Below are positions 55,565-64,000 of a DNA stretch of 64,000 nt, in pieces (position 1 is the stretch's first letter; the number at the start of each line of letters is the position of its first letter). Under the pieces are notes generated by a model. The model ran no database searches. It was not told where the DNA came from and worked only from the letters and a program-made list of their open reading frames with translations. Both the position numbers and the translations under genes were made by a program. The stretch lies in the NCBI RefSeq assembly GCF_947498825.1, contig NZ_CANMLV010000021.1, positions 1-64,000 on the forward strand, written 5' to 3'. This stretch comes from an uncultured Cedecea sp. GTDB taxonomy: Bacteria; Pseudomonadota; Gammaproteobacteria; Enterobacterales; Enterobacteriaceae.

Positions 55565-56569
55565 CTATAACGGATCAACCTTCAGACAAGAAACTGCATG
55601 ACGGAAACTGCCTTCCAGCACAGGACGGGTAACGGCGCACTCAGGTCCGGCAATCGGACAGCGGGTACGGAAGACACATCCTGAAGGTGGGTTAATCGGT
55701 GAAGGCAACTCACCCTCCAGCAACTGGATAACCTTATTTTTCTCTAAATCAGGATCCGGGATAGGTACCGCTGACATCAAGGCTTTAGTATAAGGATGAA
55801 GAGGACTGCGATAGACCTGATCATACGTCCCTAACTCCACTGCATGTCCCAAATACATCACCAGAACACGATCGGAAATGTGTTTAACTACCGCGAGATC
55901 GTGCGCAATAAAGATTAGCGATAACCCCATTTCGCGTTGCAGCTGCTGTAATAAGTTAACCACCTGGGCCTGAATCGACACATCCAGAGCTGAGACCGGC
56001 TCGTCGCAGATAATCAGTTTCGGTTCAAGAATCAGCGCGCGGGCAATACCGATACGCTGACACTGTCCGCCCGAAAACTCATGGGGATAGCGGTTAATTA
56101 AATTAGGCAGCAGGCCCACTTTCATCATCATTGCTTTAACCCGCTCCTGAACTTCCTTGCGCGGCATTTGCGGATGATAAGTCAGCAGAGGTTCGGCAAT
56201 AATATCGCCAATATTCATACGCGGGTTTAGCGATGCCAGCGGATCCTGGAAGATCATCTGAATATCACTGCGAACTTCGCGCCACTGTTCGGGATTCATT
56301 CCCAGTAAATCTTTACCCAGCCAGGCAACGCGCCCTTCAGTGGCTTTTACCAGACCGATTATCGCGCGGGCAAAGGTCGATTTACCACAACCCGACTCCC
56401 CTACTACGCCCAGAGTTTCACCTTCGTACAGTCGCAGTGATACACCATCAACCGCTTTCAGCGTTTTGGCTGGTTTCCAGAACCACTGCTTGCCATCTTT
56501 GATGGTAAAGTGAACTTTTAAGTCTTTGACTTCCAAAAGAACTTTTCTTTCTTCCGCGACGGTACTCAT
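55565..56569 (-). CDS. oppF: Oligopeptide ABC transporter ATPase OppF (334 aa)
   Basis: ATP-binding subunit that pairs with OppD to drive oligopeptide uptake. Walker [10 protein letters not shown], signature LSGGQ-type [14 protein letters not shown], Walker [13 protein letters not shown] and the H-loop [10 protein letters not shown] are present. The C-terminal Cys cluster ([14 protein letters not shown]) resembles the [4Fe-4S]-binding tail of Opp/Dpp ATPases. It overlaps oppD by 4 bp. Confidence 0.97.
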   Translation of the reverse strand: MSTVAEERKVLLEVKDLKVHFTIKDGKQWFWKPAKTLKAVDGVSLRLYEGETLGVVGESGCGKSTFARAIIGLVKATEGRVAWLGKDLLGMNPEQWREVRSDIQMIFQDPLASLNPRMNIGDIIAEPLLTYHPQMPRKEVQERVKAMMMKVGLLPNLINRYPHEFSGGQCQRIGIARALILEPKLIICDEPVSALDVSIQAQVVNLLQQLQREMGLSLIFIAHDLAVVKHISDRVLVMYLGHAVELGTYDQVYRSPLHPYTKALMSAVPIPDPDLEKNKVIQLLEGELPSPINPPSGCVFRTRCPIAGPECAVTRPVLEGSFRHAVSCLKVDPL

Positions 56570-57579
56570 GCTAACTCCTCCACGGCTCTAAAGCAGGAAC
56601 GCAAACGGCCTTCACCAAACTGTTCTAATGGTGGAGCGGTGCTACATTTTTCCATCGCATAAGGACAACGAGGCTGGAAAGGACAACCCGAAGGTAAACG
56701 TAATAAATTGGGCGGGTTACCAGGAATGGTCTGCAGCAGTTCACCTTCCGTATCAAGACGGGGGACGGCATTTAACAGGCCTATAGAATAAGGATGCACA
56801 GGGTTATAAAACACCTCTCGCGCACTACCATATTCCATGGTACGTCCGGCATACATCACCAGAACTTTATCGCAGATACCCGCGACGACACCTAAATCAT
56901 GAGTAATCATAATAATAGAGGTATTAAATTCGCGTTTAAGCTCATTCAATAGCGTCATAATCTGTGCCTGAACGGTCACGTCCAGCGCAGTTGTCGGTTC
57001 ATCCGCAATCAGGAGTTTTGGTCGGCATAATAACGCCATGGCTATCATGACACGCTGACGCATACCGCCTGAAAACTCATGCGGATACATTGACATACGC
57101 TTACGAGCTTCTGGCATTTTCACCGCGTCAAGCATTTGCAGCGATTCTTCAAATGCTTGCGCCTTACTCATTTTTTTATGCAGTATCAGGACTTCCATCA
57201 ACTGTTCGCCAACCCGCATATAAGGGTTCAACGACGTCATAGGATCCTGGAAAATCATCGCTATCTGTTCCGCGCGCAGGCGGTTTAGCTCGCTCTCTGG
57301 GATATTAAGCAGTTCACTGCCATTAAATTTAGCCGAACCACCCACTTTTCCATTCGCGGCTAATAATCCCATCAGCGCAAAAGCTGTTTGTGACTTACCG
57401 GAACCAGATTCGCCAACAATACCAAGCGTTTCGCCAGCCGACAGACTGAAATTCAAATTATTAACAGCTGTGACATCACCGTCAGGGGTAGAAAAACTGA
57501 CGCGGAGATCTTTCACATCCAGTAATACATCTTTTTGATTAAGCAAAGTGGTCTTCGCTGAGGTATTCGTCATGCTCAT
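56566..57579 (-). CDS. oppD: Oligopeptide ABC transporter ATPase OppD (337 aa)
   Basis: Walker [10 protein letters not shown], signature [14 protein letters not shown], Walker [13 protein letters not shown] and H-loop ITHDLGVV are present. The C-terminal Cys motif [14 protein letters not shown] is the iron-sulphur-type tail seen in these ATPases. It follows oppC by 11 bp. Confidence 0.97.
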   Translation of the reverse strand: MSMTNTSAKTTLLNQKDVLLDVKDLRVSFSTPDGDVTAVNNLNFSLSAGETLGIVGESGSGKSQTAFALMGLLAANGKVGGSAKFNGSELLNIPESELNRLRAEQIAMIFQDPMTSLNPYMRVGEQLMEVLILHKKMSKAQAFEESLQMLDAVKMPEARKRMSMYPHEFSGGMRQRVMIAMALLCRPKLLIADEPTTALDVTVQAQIMTLLNELKREFNTSIIMITHDLGVVAGICDKVLVMYAGRTMEYGSAREVFYNPVHPYSIGLLNAVPRLDTEGELLQTIPGNPPNLLRLPSGCPFQPRCPYAMEKCSTAPPLEQFGEGRLRSCFRAVEELA

Positions 57580-57590
57580 AGCGGACCTCC

Positions 57591-58496
57591 TTATCTGTCT
57601 TTCGGGTCGAGGGCATCACGCAAGCCATCGCCGATAAAGTTGAAACAAAACAGTGTCACAACGAGGAAACTGGCTGGGAACAGCAGTAACCATGGGGACA
57701 CTTCCATCGAGTTTGCACCATCGCTAAGTAAGGCTCCCCAGCTACTGAGCGGCTCCTGCGTTCCCAGACCCAGGAAGCTCAGGAAAGATTCAAACAGGAT
57801 CATACTGGGCACCAGCAGAGAAGCGTAAACCACCACGACACCCAGTACGTTAGGAACGATATGACGCACGACAATCTTCAGAGTGGAAACACCACCCACC
57901 TGAGCCGCTTCGATAAACTCTTTACGCTTAAGGCTCAGGGTCTGACCACGAACAATACGCGCCATATCCAGCCAGGAAACCATGCCTATCGCGACAAATA
58001 TCAGCAGAATATTTTGCCCAAAGAAGGTTACCAACAGGATAACGAAGAACATAAATGGAAAAGAGTTGAGTATTTCCAGCAAACGCATCATCACCGAATC
58101 GGTTTTCCCGCCCATATAACCGGCAAGGGAGCCGTAGAGGGTACCGACCAGTACCGCCACTAACGCTGCGGCAACACCGACCATCAGAGAGATACGCCCA
58201 CCAATAGCCACACGAACCAGCAAGTCGCGGCCCGATGAGTCAGTGCCAAAATAGTGACCGCTCTCCATTTCTGGTGCAGCAGACATCATGCCAAAGTCAG
58301 CGTCAAAATAGGTAAATTCGGACAGCATCGGGGCAACGGTAACAAACAGCGCGATAAGGAATAAAATCACTAAACTGGTTACGGCTGCTCGGTTATGGAT
58401 AAAACGACGGCGGGCATCCTGCCAGAGACTGCGTCCCTCTATCTCCAGCTGTTCACTGAAGTTACCGACTGCTTCGGTATTTTTCTTGGTTAACAT
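57591..58496 (-). CDS. oppC: Oligopeptide permease OppC (301 aa)
   Basis: The start ATG at 58496 ([13 protein letters not shown]) gives the E. coli length and a 16-bp gap to oppB; longer frames enter oppB. A BPD permease with six helices and the EAA loop ([24 protein letters not shown]). It forms the membrane channel with OppB. Confidence 0.96.
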   Translation of the reverse strand: MLTKKNTEAVGNFSEQLEIEGRSLWQDARRRFIHNRAAVTSLVILFLIALFVTVAPMLSEFTYFDADFGMMSAAPEMESGHYFGTDSSGRDLLVRVAIGGRISLMVGVAAALVAVLVGTLYGSLAGYMGGKTDSVMMRLLEILNSFPFMFFVILLVTFFGQNILLIFVAIGMVSWLDMARIVRGQTLSLKRKEFIEAAQVGGVSTLKIVVRHIVPNVLGVVVVYASLLVPSMILFESFLSFLGLGTQEPLSSWGALLSDGANSMEVSPWLLLFPASFLVVTLFCFNFIGDGLRDALDPKDR

Positions 58497-58512
58497 GATT
58501 ACCACTCCAGCA

Positions 58513-59433
58513 TTAGTATCGAATTTTCGGATCGATAACGGCGTATAACACATCGACGATGGCATTAAACAGAATCGTCAGCGCACCGACCAAAATAGTC
58601 AGACTTAAAACCAGTGAATAATCACGGTTTAGCGCACCGTTAACAAACAGCTGGCCGATACCAGGCAAACCAAAGATGGTTTCAATAACCATAGAACCAG
58701 TAATAATACCGACAAATGCAGGACCTAAATAAGAGAGAACGGGCAACAAGGCTGGTTTCAGTGCATGGCGCAGAATAATACGGCGCATAGGCAAGCCTTT
58801 CGCTTTTGCCGTACGAATGAAATTCGAGTGCAGCACTTCTATCATTGAACCGCGCATGATACGCGCAATACTGGCGATATAAGCCAGTGACAGTGCAGTC
58901 ATCGGCAGAATGATATATTTCGTCGCCCCTCCGTTCCAGCCGCCGCCGGGGAGCCACTTCAGGTCAATCGCAAATATCAGAACCAAGAGAGGCGCGACAA
59001 CAAAACTGGGAATAACCACCCCCGTCATGGCAAATCCCATCACGGTAAAATCCCACTTGGTGTTTTGTTTTAACGCAGCCACCACACCGGCTGAAACGCC
59101 AAGCACGATAGCCATTAAGAATGCCGCCAACCCTAGTTTCGCAGAAACCGGGAAGCTCGCAGCAACCAAATCATTAACTGAATAGTCTTTATATTTAAAT
59201 GATGGCCCAAAATCACCGTGTCCCAGCTGTTTTAAATAACTGAAATATTGGAGATAGACTGGGTCATTTAAATGGTATTTCGCTTCAATATTCGCCAGTA
59301 CTTCTGGCGGCAACGCGCGCTCTCCGGTAAATGGACTTCCGGGTGCCAGGCGCATCATAAAGAAGGAAATAGTAATAAGAATAAAAAGCGTCGGAATCGC
59401 TTCCAAACAACGACGTAGAATAAATTTTAACAT
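58513..59433 (-). CDS. oppB: Oligopeptide permease OppB (306 aa)
   Basis: The N-terminal helix MLKFILRRCLEAIPTLFILITISFFMMRLAPGSPF is followed by six helices with EAA loop FIRTAKAKGLPMRRIILRHALKPALLP. It pairs with OppC. It follows oppA by about 110 bp with a strong hairpin between them. Confidence 0.96.
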   Translation of the reverse strand: MLKFILRRCLEAIPTLFILITISFFMMRLAPGSPFTGERALPPEVLANIEAKYHLNDPVYLQYFSYLKQLGHGDFGPSFKYKDYSVNDLVAASFPVSAKLGLAAFLMAIVLGVSAGVVAALKQNTKWDFTVMGFAMTGVVIPSFVVAPLLVLIFAIDLKWLPGGGWNGGATKYIILPMTALSLAYIASIARIMRGSMIEVLHSNFIRTAKAKGLPMRRIILRHALKPALLPVLSYLGPAFVGIITGSMVIETIFGLPGIGQLFVNGALNRDYSLVLSLTILVGALTILFNAIVDVLYAVIDPKIRY

Positions 59434-59485
59434 TGCCCGTACCTTCTGGCCTGTGCCTTTATAGTGCGATGTAAATAAGACACGA

Positions 59486-59532
59486 TGGGGAAGTCTGAAT
59501 TTCCGCGTCTGAATACGCAGCAGACTTCCCCA
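59486..59532 (-). terminator. Intergenic hairpin between oppA and oppB
   Basis: Perfect 12-bp arms TGGGGAAGTCTG (59486-59497) and CAGACTTCCCCA (59521-59532) enclose a GCGT/ACGC inner stem. It lies 10 bp after the oppA stop and lacks a good T tract. It likely stops part of transcription or protects the oppA mRNA end, explaining the excess of the binding protein over the membrane genes. Confidence 0.7.
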
Positions 59533-59542
59533 CGATTTGCCA

Positions 59543-61174
59543 TTAATGTTTGATAATGTACAGATCCTTCACGTAAACATTATCCTGTGGATCTTGACCT
59601 GTGTAACCCCCGACCCAAGGTTTCACCAGGCGGGCATTTACATAATAGAATACCGGAACAATGGCTGAATCTTTGTCCGCTTGCTGTTCGGCTTTATTAT
59701 AGAAGTCTGAACGTTGCTCTTCTGACGTTGCAGCCAGAGCCTCTTCAACGAGTTTATCGAATTCCGCACTCTTATAACCGGTAAAGTTATTGGAGCTATC
59801 AGATTTCAGCGCATTCAAGAACGAGGTTGGCTCATTGTAGTCAGCGCACCATCCCGCACGAGCAACGTCATAGTTGCCTTCACGACGAGAGGACAGGAAG
59901 GTTTTCCATTCCTGGTTTTCAAGCTTCACATCCACCCCTAAGTTTTTCTTCCAGATAGCGGATGCAGCAATGGCCAGCTTTTTATGCAGGTCAGAGGTGT
60001 TATAGAGAAGATTGAAAGTCAGCGGTTTGTCTTTAGTGTAACCCGCTTCAGCCAGCAATTTTTTCGCTTCTTCGTTACGTTTTTCTTGCGTCCAGCCGAA
60101 CCATTCTGGCTCAGTCAGCGTAGCGCCATCGATATAAGGCGGGGTGAAGCCGTAGGCCGGTAAGTCACCTTGGTTTTTAACTTTGTTAACAATGATGTCG
60201 CGATCCATTGCCAGTTTCAGTGCGGTACGAACACGCGGGTCGGTAAACGGTGCTCTGGCATTGTTGACTTCATAGTAGTAGGTGCACAGATAAGGAGACA
60301 CGCGCACTTCTTCAGGAATTTCTTTCTTCAGCTTCTGGAACAATTCAATCGGCATGTTGTTATAGGTCATGTCGATTTCGCCGCTGCGGTAACGGTTAAC
60401 GTCTGTCACTTCTGAAGCGATAGGCAGATAAGTCACCTGGTTAATCACTGTCTTAGCGTTATCCCAGTACTCCGGGTTACGATCCAGTACGATACGCTCG
60501 TTAACAACCCAGTCTTTTAATTTATAAGCACCGTTGGTGATAATATTACCCGGCTGCGTCCATTTTTCATTGTATTTCTCAACGGCACGTTGCGGTACCG
60601 GGGACATTGACGGGTGAACGAGGAGCTTATAGAAATACGGTACTGGCTCATCCAACGTCACTTCAAGAGTATGGTCATCCAGCGCTTTTACACCAAGGTC
60701 GGTAGTCGGTTTTTTACCGGCGATAATATCATCGATATTCGCAAGATGGCCGTATTGTAAATAACTGGAATACGGCGAAGCAGTATTCGGATCGGCGAGG
60801 CGACGCCAGCTATAGACAAAATCATTCGCGGTAACAGGCTGGCCATCAGACCATTTAGCATCTTTACGCAGATGGAAAGTCCACACTTTACCGTCTTTGT
60901 TTTCCCATGTTTCAGCGACACCAGGAACAGGCTTTCCATCCAGACCACTGAGAACTAAACCTTCAAAAATATCGCGGCTAACATTAGACTCCGGCACACC
61001 TTCAATTTTATGCGGGTCAAGAGACTGAACTTCAGATCCATTGTTACGTACCAGGGTCTGTTTTTCAGCCAGAGTGACACCTGCCGGAACGTCGGCAGCT
61101 ATCGCTACATTGCCAGTAATTAGCGCACTCAAAATGCTCACTGCAATTAAGCTTCTTTTGGAAATGATTGTCAT
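59543..61174 (-). CDS. oppA: Periplasmic oligopeptide-binding protein OppA (543 aa)
   Basis: It binds di- to pentapeptides and delivers them to OppBCDF. The start ATG at 61174 (MTIISKRSLIAVSILSALITG) gives the E. coli length; the signal peptide ends around NVAIAA-DVP. It has the SBP_bac_5 fold, with SLDPHKIEGVPESNVSRDIFEGL and TFHLRKDAKWSDGQPVTANDFVYSWRRL-type segments. The 5' untranslated region contains a CA-rich AACAACAAG; in E. coli and Salmonella the sRNA GcvB represses oppA through such sequences. Confidence 0.97.
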   Translation of the reverse strand: MTIISKRSLIAVSILSALITGNVAIAADVPAGVTLAEKQTLVRNNGSEVQSLDPHKIEGVPESNVSRDIFEGLVLSGLDGKPVPGVAETWENKDGKVWTFHLRKDAKWSDGQPVTANDFVYSWRRLADPNTASPYSSYLQYGHLANIDDIIAGKKPTTDLGVKALDDHTLEVTLDEPVPYFYKLLVHPSMSPVPQRAVEKYNEKWTQPGNIITNGAYKLKDWVVNERIVLDRNPEYWDNAKTVINQVTYLPIASEVTDVNRYRSGEIDMTYNNMPIELFQKLKKEIPEEVRVSPYLCTYYYEVNNARAPFTDPRVRTALKLAMDRDIIVNKVKNQGDLPAYGFTPPYIDGATLTEPEWFGWTQEKRNEEAKKLLAEAGYTKDKPLTFNLLYNTSDLHKKLAIAASAIWKKNLGVDVKLENQEWKTFLSSRREGNYDVARAGWCADYNEPTSFLNALKSDSSNNFTGYKSAEFDKLVEEALAATSEEQRSDFYNKAEQQADKDSAIVPVFYYVNARLVKPWVGGYTGQDPQDNVYVKDLYIIKH

Positions 61175-61808
61175 CTTGTTGATACCCCACTCATTATAAT
61201 TGTCGATCAATTCGTCAACTTGTTGTTACCTATTCGGCTTGACCTTACACAGGAAGTTGCTCCTGGTAGAGATAAACTTGCCGGTACTGCTTGCTATCAT
61301 CGACTTTATTTCCGGGTCGTTCTTATGACGACCTCATCGTCAATTCGCTGCTACCCATCGATTGCGTGGTCGCGGGTAATAAATAGACTATTCCATAGAC
61401 CGATAATCGTCTGCGATATCATTCTCATCTGGAAACTAATCATTTCGGAGAGAATTATTTTGCACGAAAAGTATCAAAAGCGTCGCGCTGCCGCCAATAC
61501 AATTTGCAGATTTGTTAAGTAATTCTCTTTATTTTTCTTGTAAGAATGGATTCCAAACGACAAATAAAATTAAATATCATTTAAAATCAATATGATAACC
61601 AATATTTTTTAATGTAAAAAAAGTAACATGATTGCACAGGTTAATATCAGTGAATTTCTCGAAATGGTTATTTTTTAGCATATTGTGTCGTTATAACAGA
61701 TGAATCACTTATATCATTTCAGCTTGAAACTATTTACATCCGGTCACTGCCCGAAGACAGTTGTCGGATATAAATATATGGCAGGATAATCGGCTTCTCG
61801 CCGTTAAA
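61175..61808. other. Gene-free stretch upstream of oppA
   Basis: About 630 bp between ychE and oppA, as in related enterobacteria, expected to hold the oppA promoter and regulatory sites. On the minus strand CTGTC-TTCG-GGCAG near 61755-61770 is a UUCG-loop hairpin about 40-55 bp past the ychE stop and may end ychE transcription. No other gene or repeat seen. Confidence 0.4.
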
Positions 61809-62468
61809 TCACCCTACCAGTCCCGGGAAAATCGATTTTACCCCAGTCACAATAAATTCAATGCCCAGAGACATCAGTAGTAAGCCCATGATTCGGGTGA
61901 TGACGTTGATTCCGGTCTGCCCTAACATGCGTACCAGCCAGGGTGCGATACGGAATAGCATCCAACAACTAAAAGCAAAAAGAGCAATCGCCAAAGTAAA
62001 GCCCAGCAAATGCCACCAGTTGTTATAACGCACTCCCCAGACAATCGTTGAGCTAATCGCCCCTGGACCTGCCATTAAAGGTAAAGCAAGAGGGACAACC
62101 CCAACACTGTCACGAATGACGCTTTCTGACTTCTCCTGCTTGTTCTGTTTATCTTCTCCCAATTTACCGCTGATCATTGACATTGCAATGGTCACGACCA
62201 GGATACCACCCGCAATTCGGAAAGAATCGATTGAGATACCAAAAATTTGCAGAATACCGTTGCCGAGGAATAACGAGGTCCAGAGTATTATTGCCACCGA
62301 AAGATTGGCGGTAAGATTGGTTTTATTTCTGGCAGCTGCCGTCTGGTAGCAGGTCATACTGATAAAAACCGGAATAATACCTACCGGGTTGACCAAAGCA
62401 AACAACCCGATAAAAAATTTAAAATAAGTGGAAAGATCTAAAAAAGATTCTGTCACACGTAACTCCAC
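61809..62468 (-). CDS. ychE: MarC-family inner membrane protein YchE (219 aa)
   Basis: A six-helix MarC/YchE membrane protein of unknown role. It matches E. coli YchE closely: YFKFFIGLFALVNPVGIIPVFISM, GGILVVTIAMSMISGKLGEDKQNKQEKSE, GVVPLALPLMAGPGAISSTIVWG and ITRIMGLLLMSLGIEFIVTGVKSIFPGL. It lies next to adhE in opposite orientation, as in E. coli. Confidence 0.95.
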   Translation of the reverse strand: MELRVTESFLDLSTYFKFFIGLFALVNPVGIIPVFISMTCYQTAAARNKTNLTANLSVAIILWTSLFLGNGILQIFGISIDSFRIAGGILVVTIAMSMISGKLGEDKQNKQEKSESVIRDSVGVVPLALPLMAGPGAISSTIVWGVRYNNWWHLLGFTLAIALFAFSCWMLFRIAPWLVRMLGQTGINVITRIMGLLLMSLGIEFIVTGVKSIFPGLVG

Positions 62469-62695
62469 AAAGTGAAAATGGCTGTAAAGACCAGCGTAAT
62501 GTAATAGAAAACCCCCATCGCGGCTATATCCTTAATAATATAAAACCAGGATCATGCAAATTATGAGCAGATAGGATAAATTTGTTGCCACCCAGTTAAA
62601 TTTTTACCGTAAAAAGTTAATCAGGCTGTAACCTTTTTTCTATGTCTTTTCAAAGACCTGGATAATGACTGCTGAATGGTGTCAGCAATGAGTTT

Positions 62696-62713
62696 ATGTG
62701 ACGCAGATCACAT
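62696..62713 (+). promoter_or_regulatory. CRP binding site upstream of adhE
   Basis: ATGTGACGCAGATCACAT is a perfect two-fold match to the CRP consensus TGTGA-N6-TCACA. It lies about 220 bp before adhE and 230 bp before ychE, so it could serve either. The rest of 62469-62932 is AT-rich and holds no gene. Confidence 0.75.
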
Positions 62714-62932
62714 AATATGTTTCAAAAAGCCGCTAGTCTTGGTAACAGGTAAAAGATAATAACAGAGTGAGTATCCGGATAAACTGAATCAAGCTTTTTT
62801 AGTAAATACGCAGAATATTTAATAAAATTTCATTAACATTTTTTTATTAACACATTATCTTTGTTTGCTGACTATACTTTCGGTTTGCACTGCTTATTGA
62901 CTAAAAAAGTTTAACAAAATCAGGAGAGCATT

Positions 62933-64000
62933 ATGGCTGTTACTAATATCGCGGAACTGAACGCCCTTGTAGAGCGCGTGAAGAAAGCTCAGCGTGAATA
63001 TGCCAATTTCACTCAAGAACAAGTTGATAAAATTTTTCGAGCAGCTGCACTGGCCGCAGCGGATGCGCGTATCCCACTGGCAAAACTTGCTGTTGCTGAG
63101 TCGGGTATGGGTATTGTGGAAGACAAGGTAATTAAAAACCACTTTGCTTCAGAATATATTTATAACGCCTATAAAGATGAAAAAACCTGTGGTGTTCTGT
63201 CTGAAGATGACACCTTCGGTACCATTACTATCGCTGAACCTATCGGCATCATTTGCGGGATTGTTCCAACCACCAACCCGACTTCTACCGCTATTTTTAA
63301 ATCTTTAATCAGTCTTAAAACCCGTAACGCCATCATTTTCTCCCCACACCCACGTGCTAAAGACGCGACCAATAAAGCCGCCGATATCGTACTGCAGGCT
63401 GCTATCTCTGCGGGTGCACCAAAAGACCTGATTGGTTGGATCGACCAACCTTCCGTTGAACTCTCTAATGCCCTGATGCATCACCCGGATATCAATATGA
63501 TTCTGGCAACCGGTGGTCCAGGCATGGTAAAAGCGGCATACAGCTCTGGTAAACCAGCAATCGGCGTAGGTGCAGGTAATACCCCAGTCGTGGTTGACGA
63601 AACTGCTGATATCAAACGTGCTGTGGCCTCTATTCTGATGTCAAAAACCTTCGATAACGGCGTTATCTGTGCTTCTGAACAGTCGGTTATTGTGGTCGAT
63701 GAAGTCTATGCAGCAGTGCGTAAACGTTTTGAAGAACATGGCGGTTATTTACTGCAAGGTAAAGAGCTGAAAGCCGTTCAGGATATCATTCTGAAAAATG
63801 GCGCATTGAATGCTGCTATCGTAGGACAACCTGCACCCAAAATTGCTGAACTGGCAGGTTTTAGCGTACCGGCAAATACCAAAATTTTGATTGGCGAAGT
63901 CACTGACGTTGATGAGTCTGAACCTTTTGCCCATGAGAAACTGTCGCCAACACTGGCCATGTATCGTGCGAAAAATTTCGATGATGCCGTTGTTAAAGCG
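62933..64000 (+). CDS. adhE: Bifunctional aldehyde-alcohol dehydrogenase AdhE, N-terminal 356 residues (runs off the window)
   Basis: It converts acetyl-CoA to ethanol through acetaldehyde in anaerobic growth and forms spirosome filaments. The start ATG has an AGGAGA ribosome-binding site. The N terminus MAVTNIAELNALVERVKKAQ and the aldehyde dehydrogenase domain (EPIGIICGIVPTTNPTSTAIFK; catalytic Cys in DNGVICASEQ near residue 246; GGPGMVKAAYSSGKPAIGVGAGN) match E. coli AdhE (891 residues). The alcohol dehydrogenase half lies beyond the window. Confidence 0.97.
   Translation, partial: MAVTNIAELNALVERVKKAQREYANFTQEQVDKIFRAAALAAADARIPLAKLAVAESGMGIVEDKVIKNHFASEYIYNAYKDEKTCGVLSEDDTFGTITIAEPIGIICGIVPTTNPTSTAIFKSLISLKTRNAIIFSPHPRAKDATNKAADIVLQAAISAGAPKDLIGWIDQPSVELSNALMHHPDINMILATGGPGMVKAAYSSGKPAIGVGAGNTPVVVDETADIKRAVASILMSKTFDNGVICASEQSVIVVDEVYAAVRKRFEEHGGYLLQGKELKAVQDIILKNGALNAAIVGQPAPKIAELAGFSVPANTKILIGEVTDVDESEPFAHEKLSPTLAMYRAKNFDDAVVKA

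Overview
The window is chromosomal DNA from a gammaproteobacterium of the order Enterobacterales. The backbone has the gene order known from E. coli K-12: rnm/yciV-yciO, then the trp operon, ompW, yciCBA, tonB, yciI, yciY, clsA, yciU, a K+ channel, oppABCDF, ychE and adhE. Base composition is moderate, near 50% GC by eye. The genus cannot be fixed from the sequence alone; a Hafnia-, Serratia- or Budvicia-like relative is a guess.

Layout. 1-2.8 kb: the left edge lies inside an IS66-family element that has cut a tyrosine integrase, followed by about 520 bp without a gene. 2.8-5.1 kb: a MerR/MlrA-like regulator, yciO and rnm on the minus strand. 5.2-12 kb: a complete trp operon with operator, leader peptide, attenuator and terminator. 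12.5-15.4 kb: ompW and yciC-yciB-yciA. 15.7-46.0 kb: a roughly 30 kb accessory island between yciA and tonB. 46.5-52.4 kb: tonB, yciI, a stand-alone chorismate mutase, a small accessory module (flavin-type oxidase, LysR, SDR dehydrogenase, SMP-30 lactonase) and the 57-codon yciY. 52.5-64 kb: clsA, yciU, a short voltage-gated K+ channel, the opp operon, ychE and the start of adhE.

The island is the main interest. Twenty genes run in one direction on the minus strand. Thirteen encode a complete Tad (Flp) pilus: flp, tadV, rcpC, rcpA, cpaD/rcpB, tadZ, tadA, tadB, tadC, tadD, tadE, tadF, tadG. Next, 38 bp after tadG, comes a 3007-residue surface protein with an N-terminal LEPR motif, three beta-propeller-like regions and repeated Ig/cadherin-like modules. 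It is followed by an overlapping export set: an outer-membrane TolC-like lipoprotein, a periplasmic HlyD-type adaptor, a membrane HlyD-type adaptor with a long cytoplasmic N-terminal domain, and a site-2-protease (M50)/HlyD fusion. No ABC transporter is present anywhere in the island, so this is not a standard type I secretion operon. After a 190-bp gap with a strong candidate Fur box come an OmpR-type response regulator and a sensor kinase with an N-terminal CxxCxxCxxxC motif like that of [4Fe-4S] ferredoxins. A NlpC/P60 hydrolase gene faces the kinase gene at the island edge. My reading is an iron- or redox-responsive unit that builds a pilus and exports a giant adhesin by an ABC-independent route. 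The parts list is seen in the sequence; the joint function is inference.
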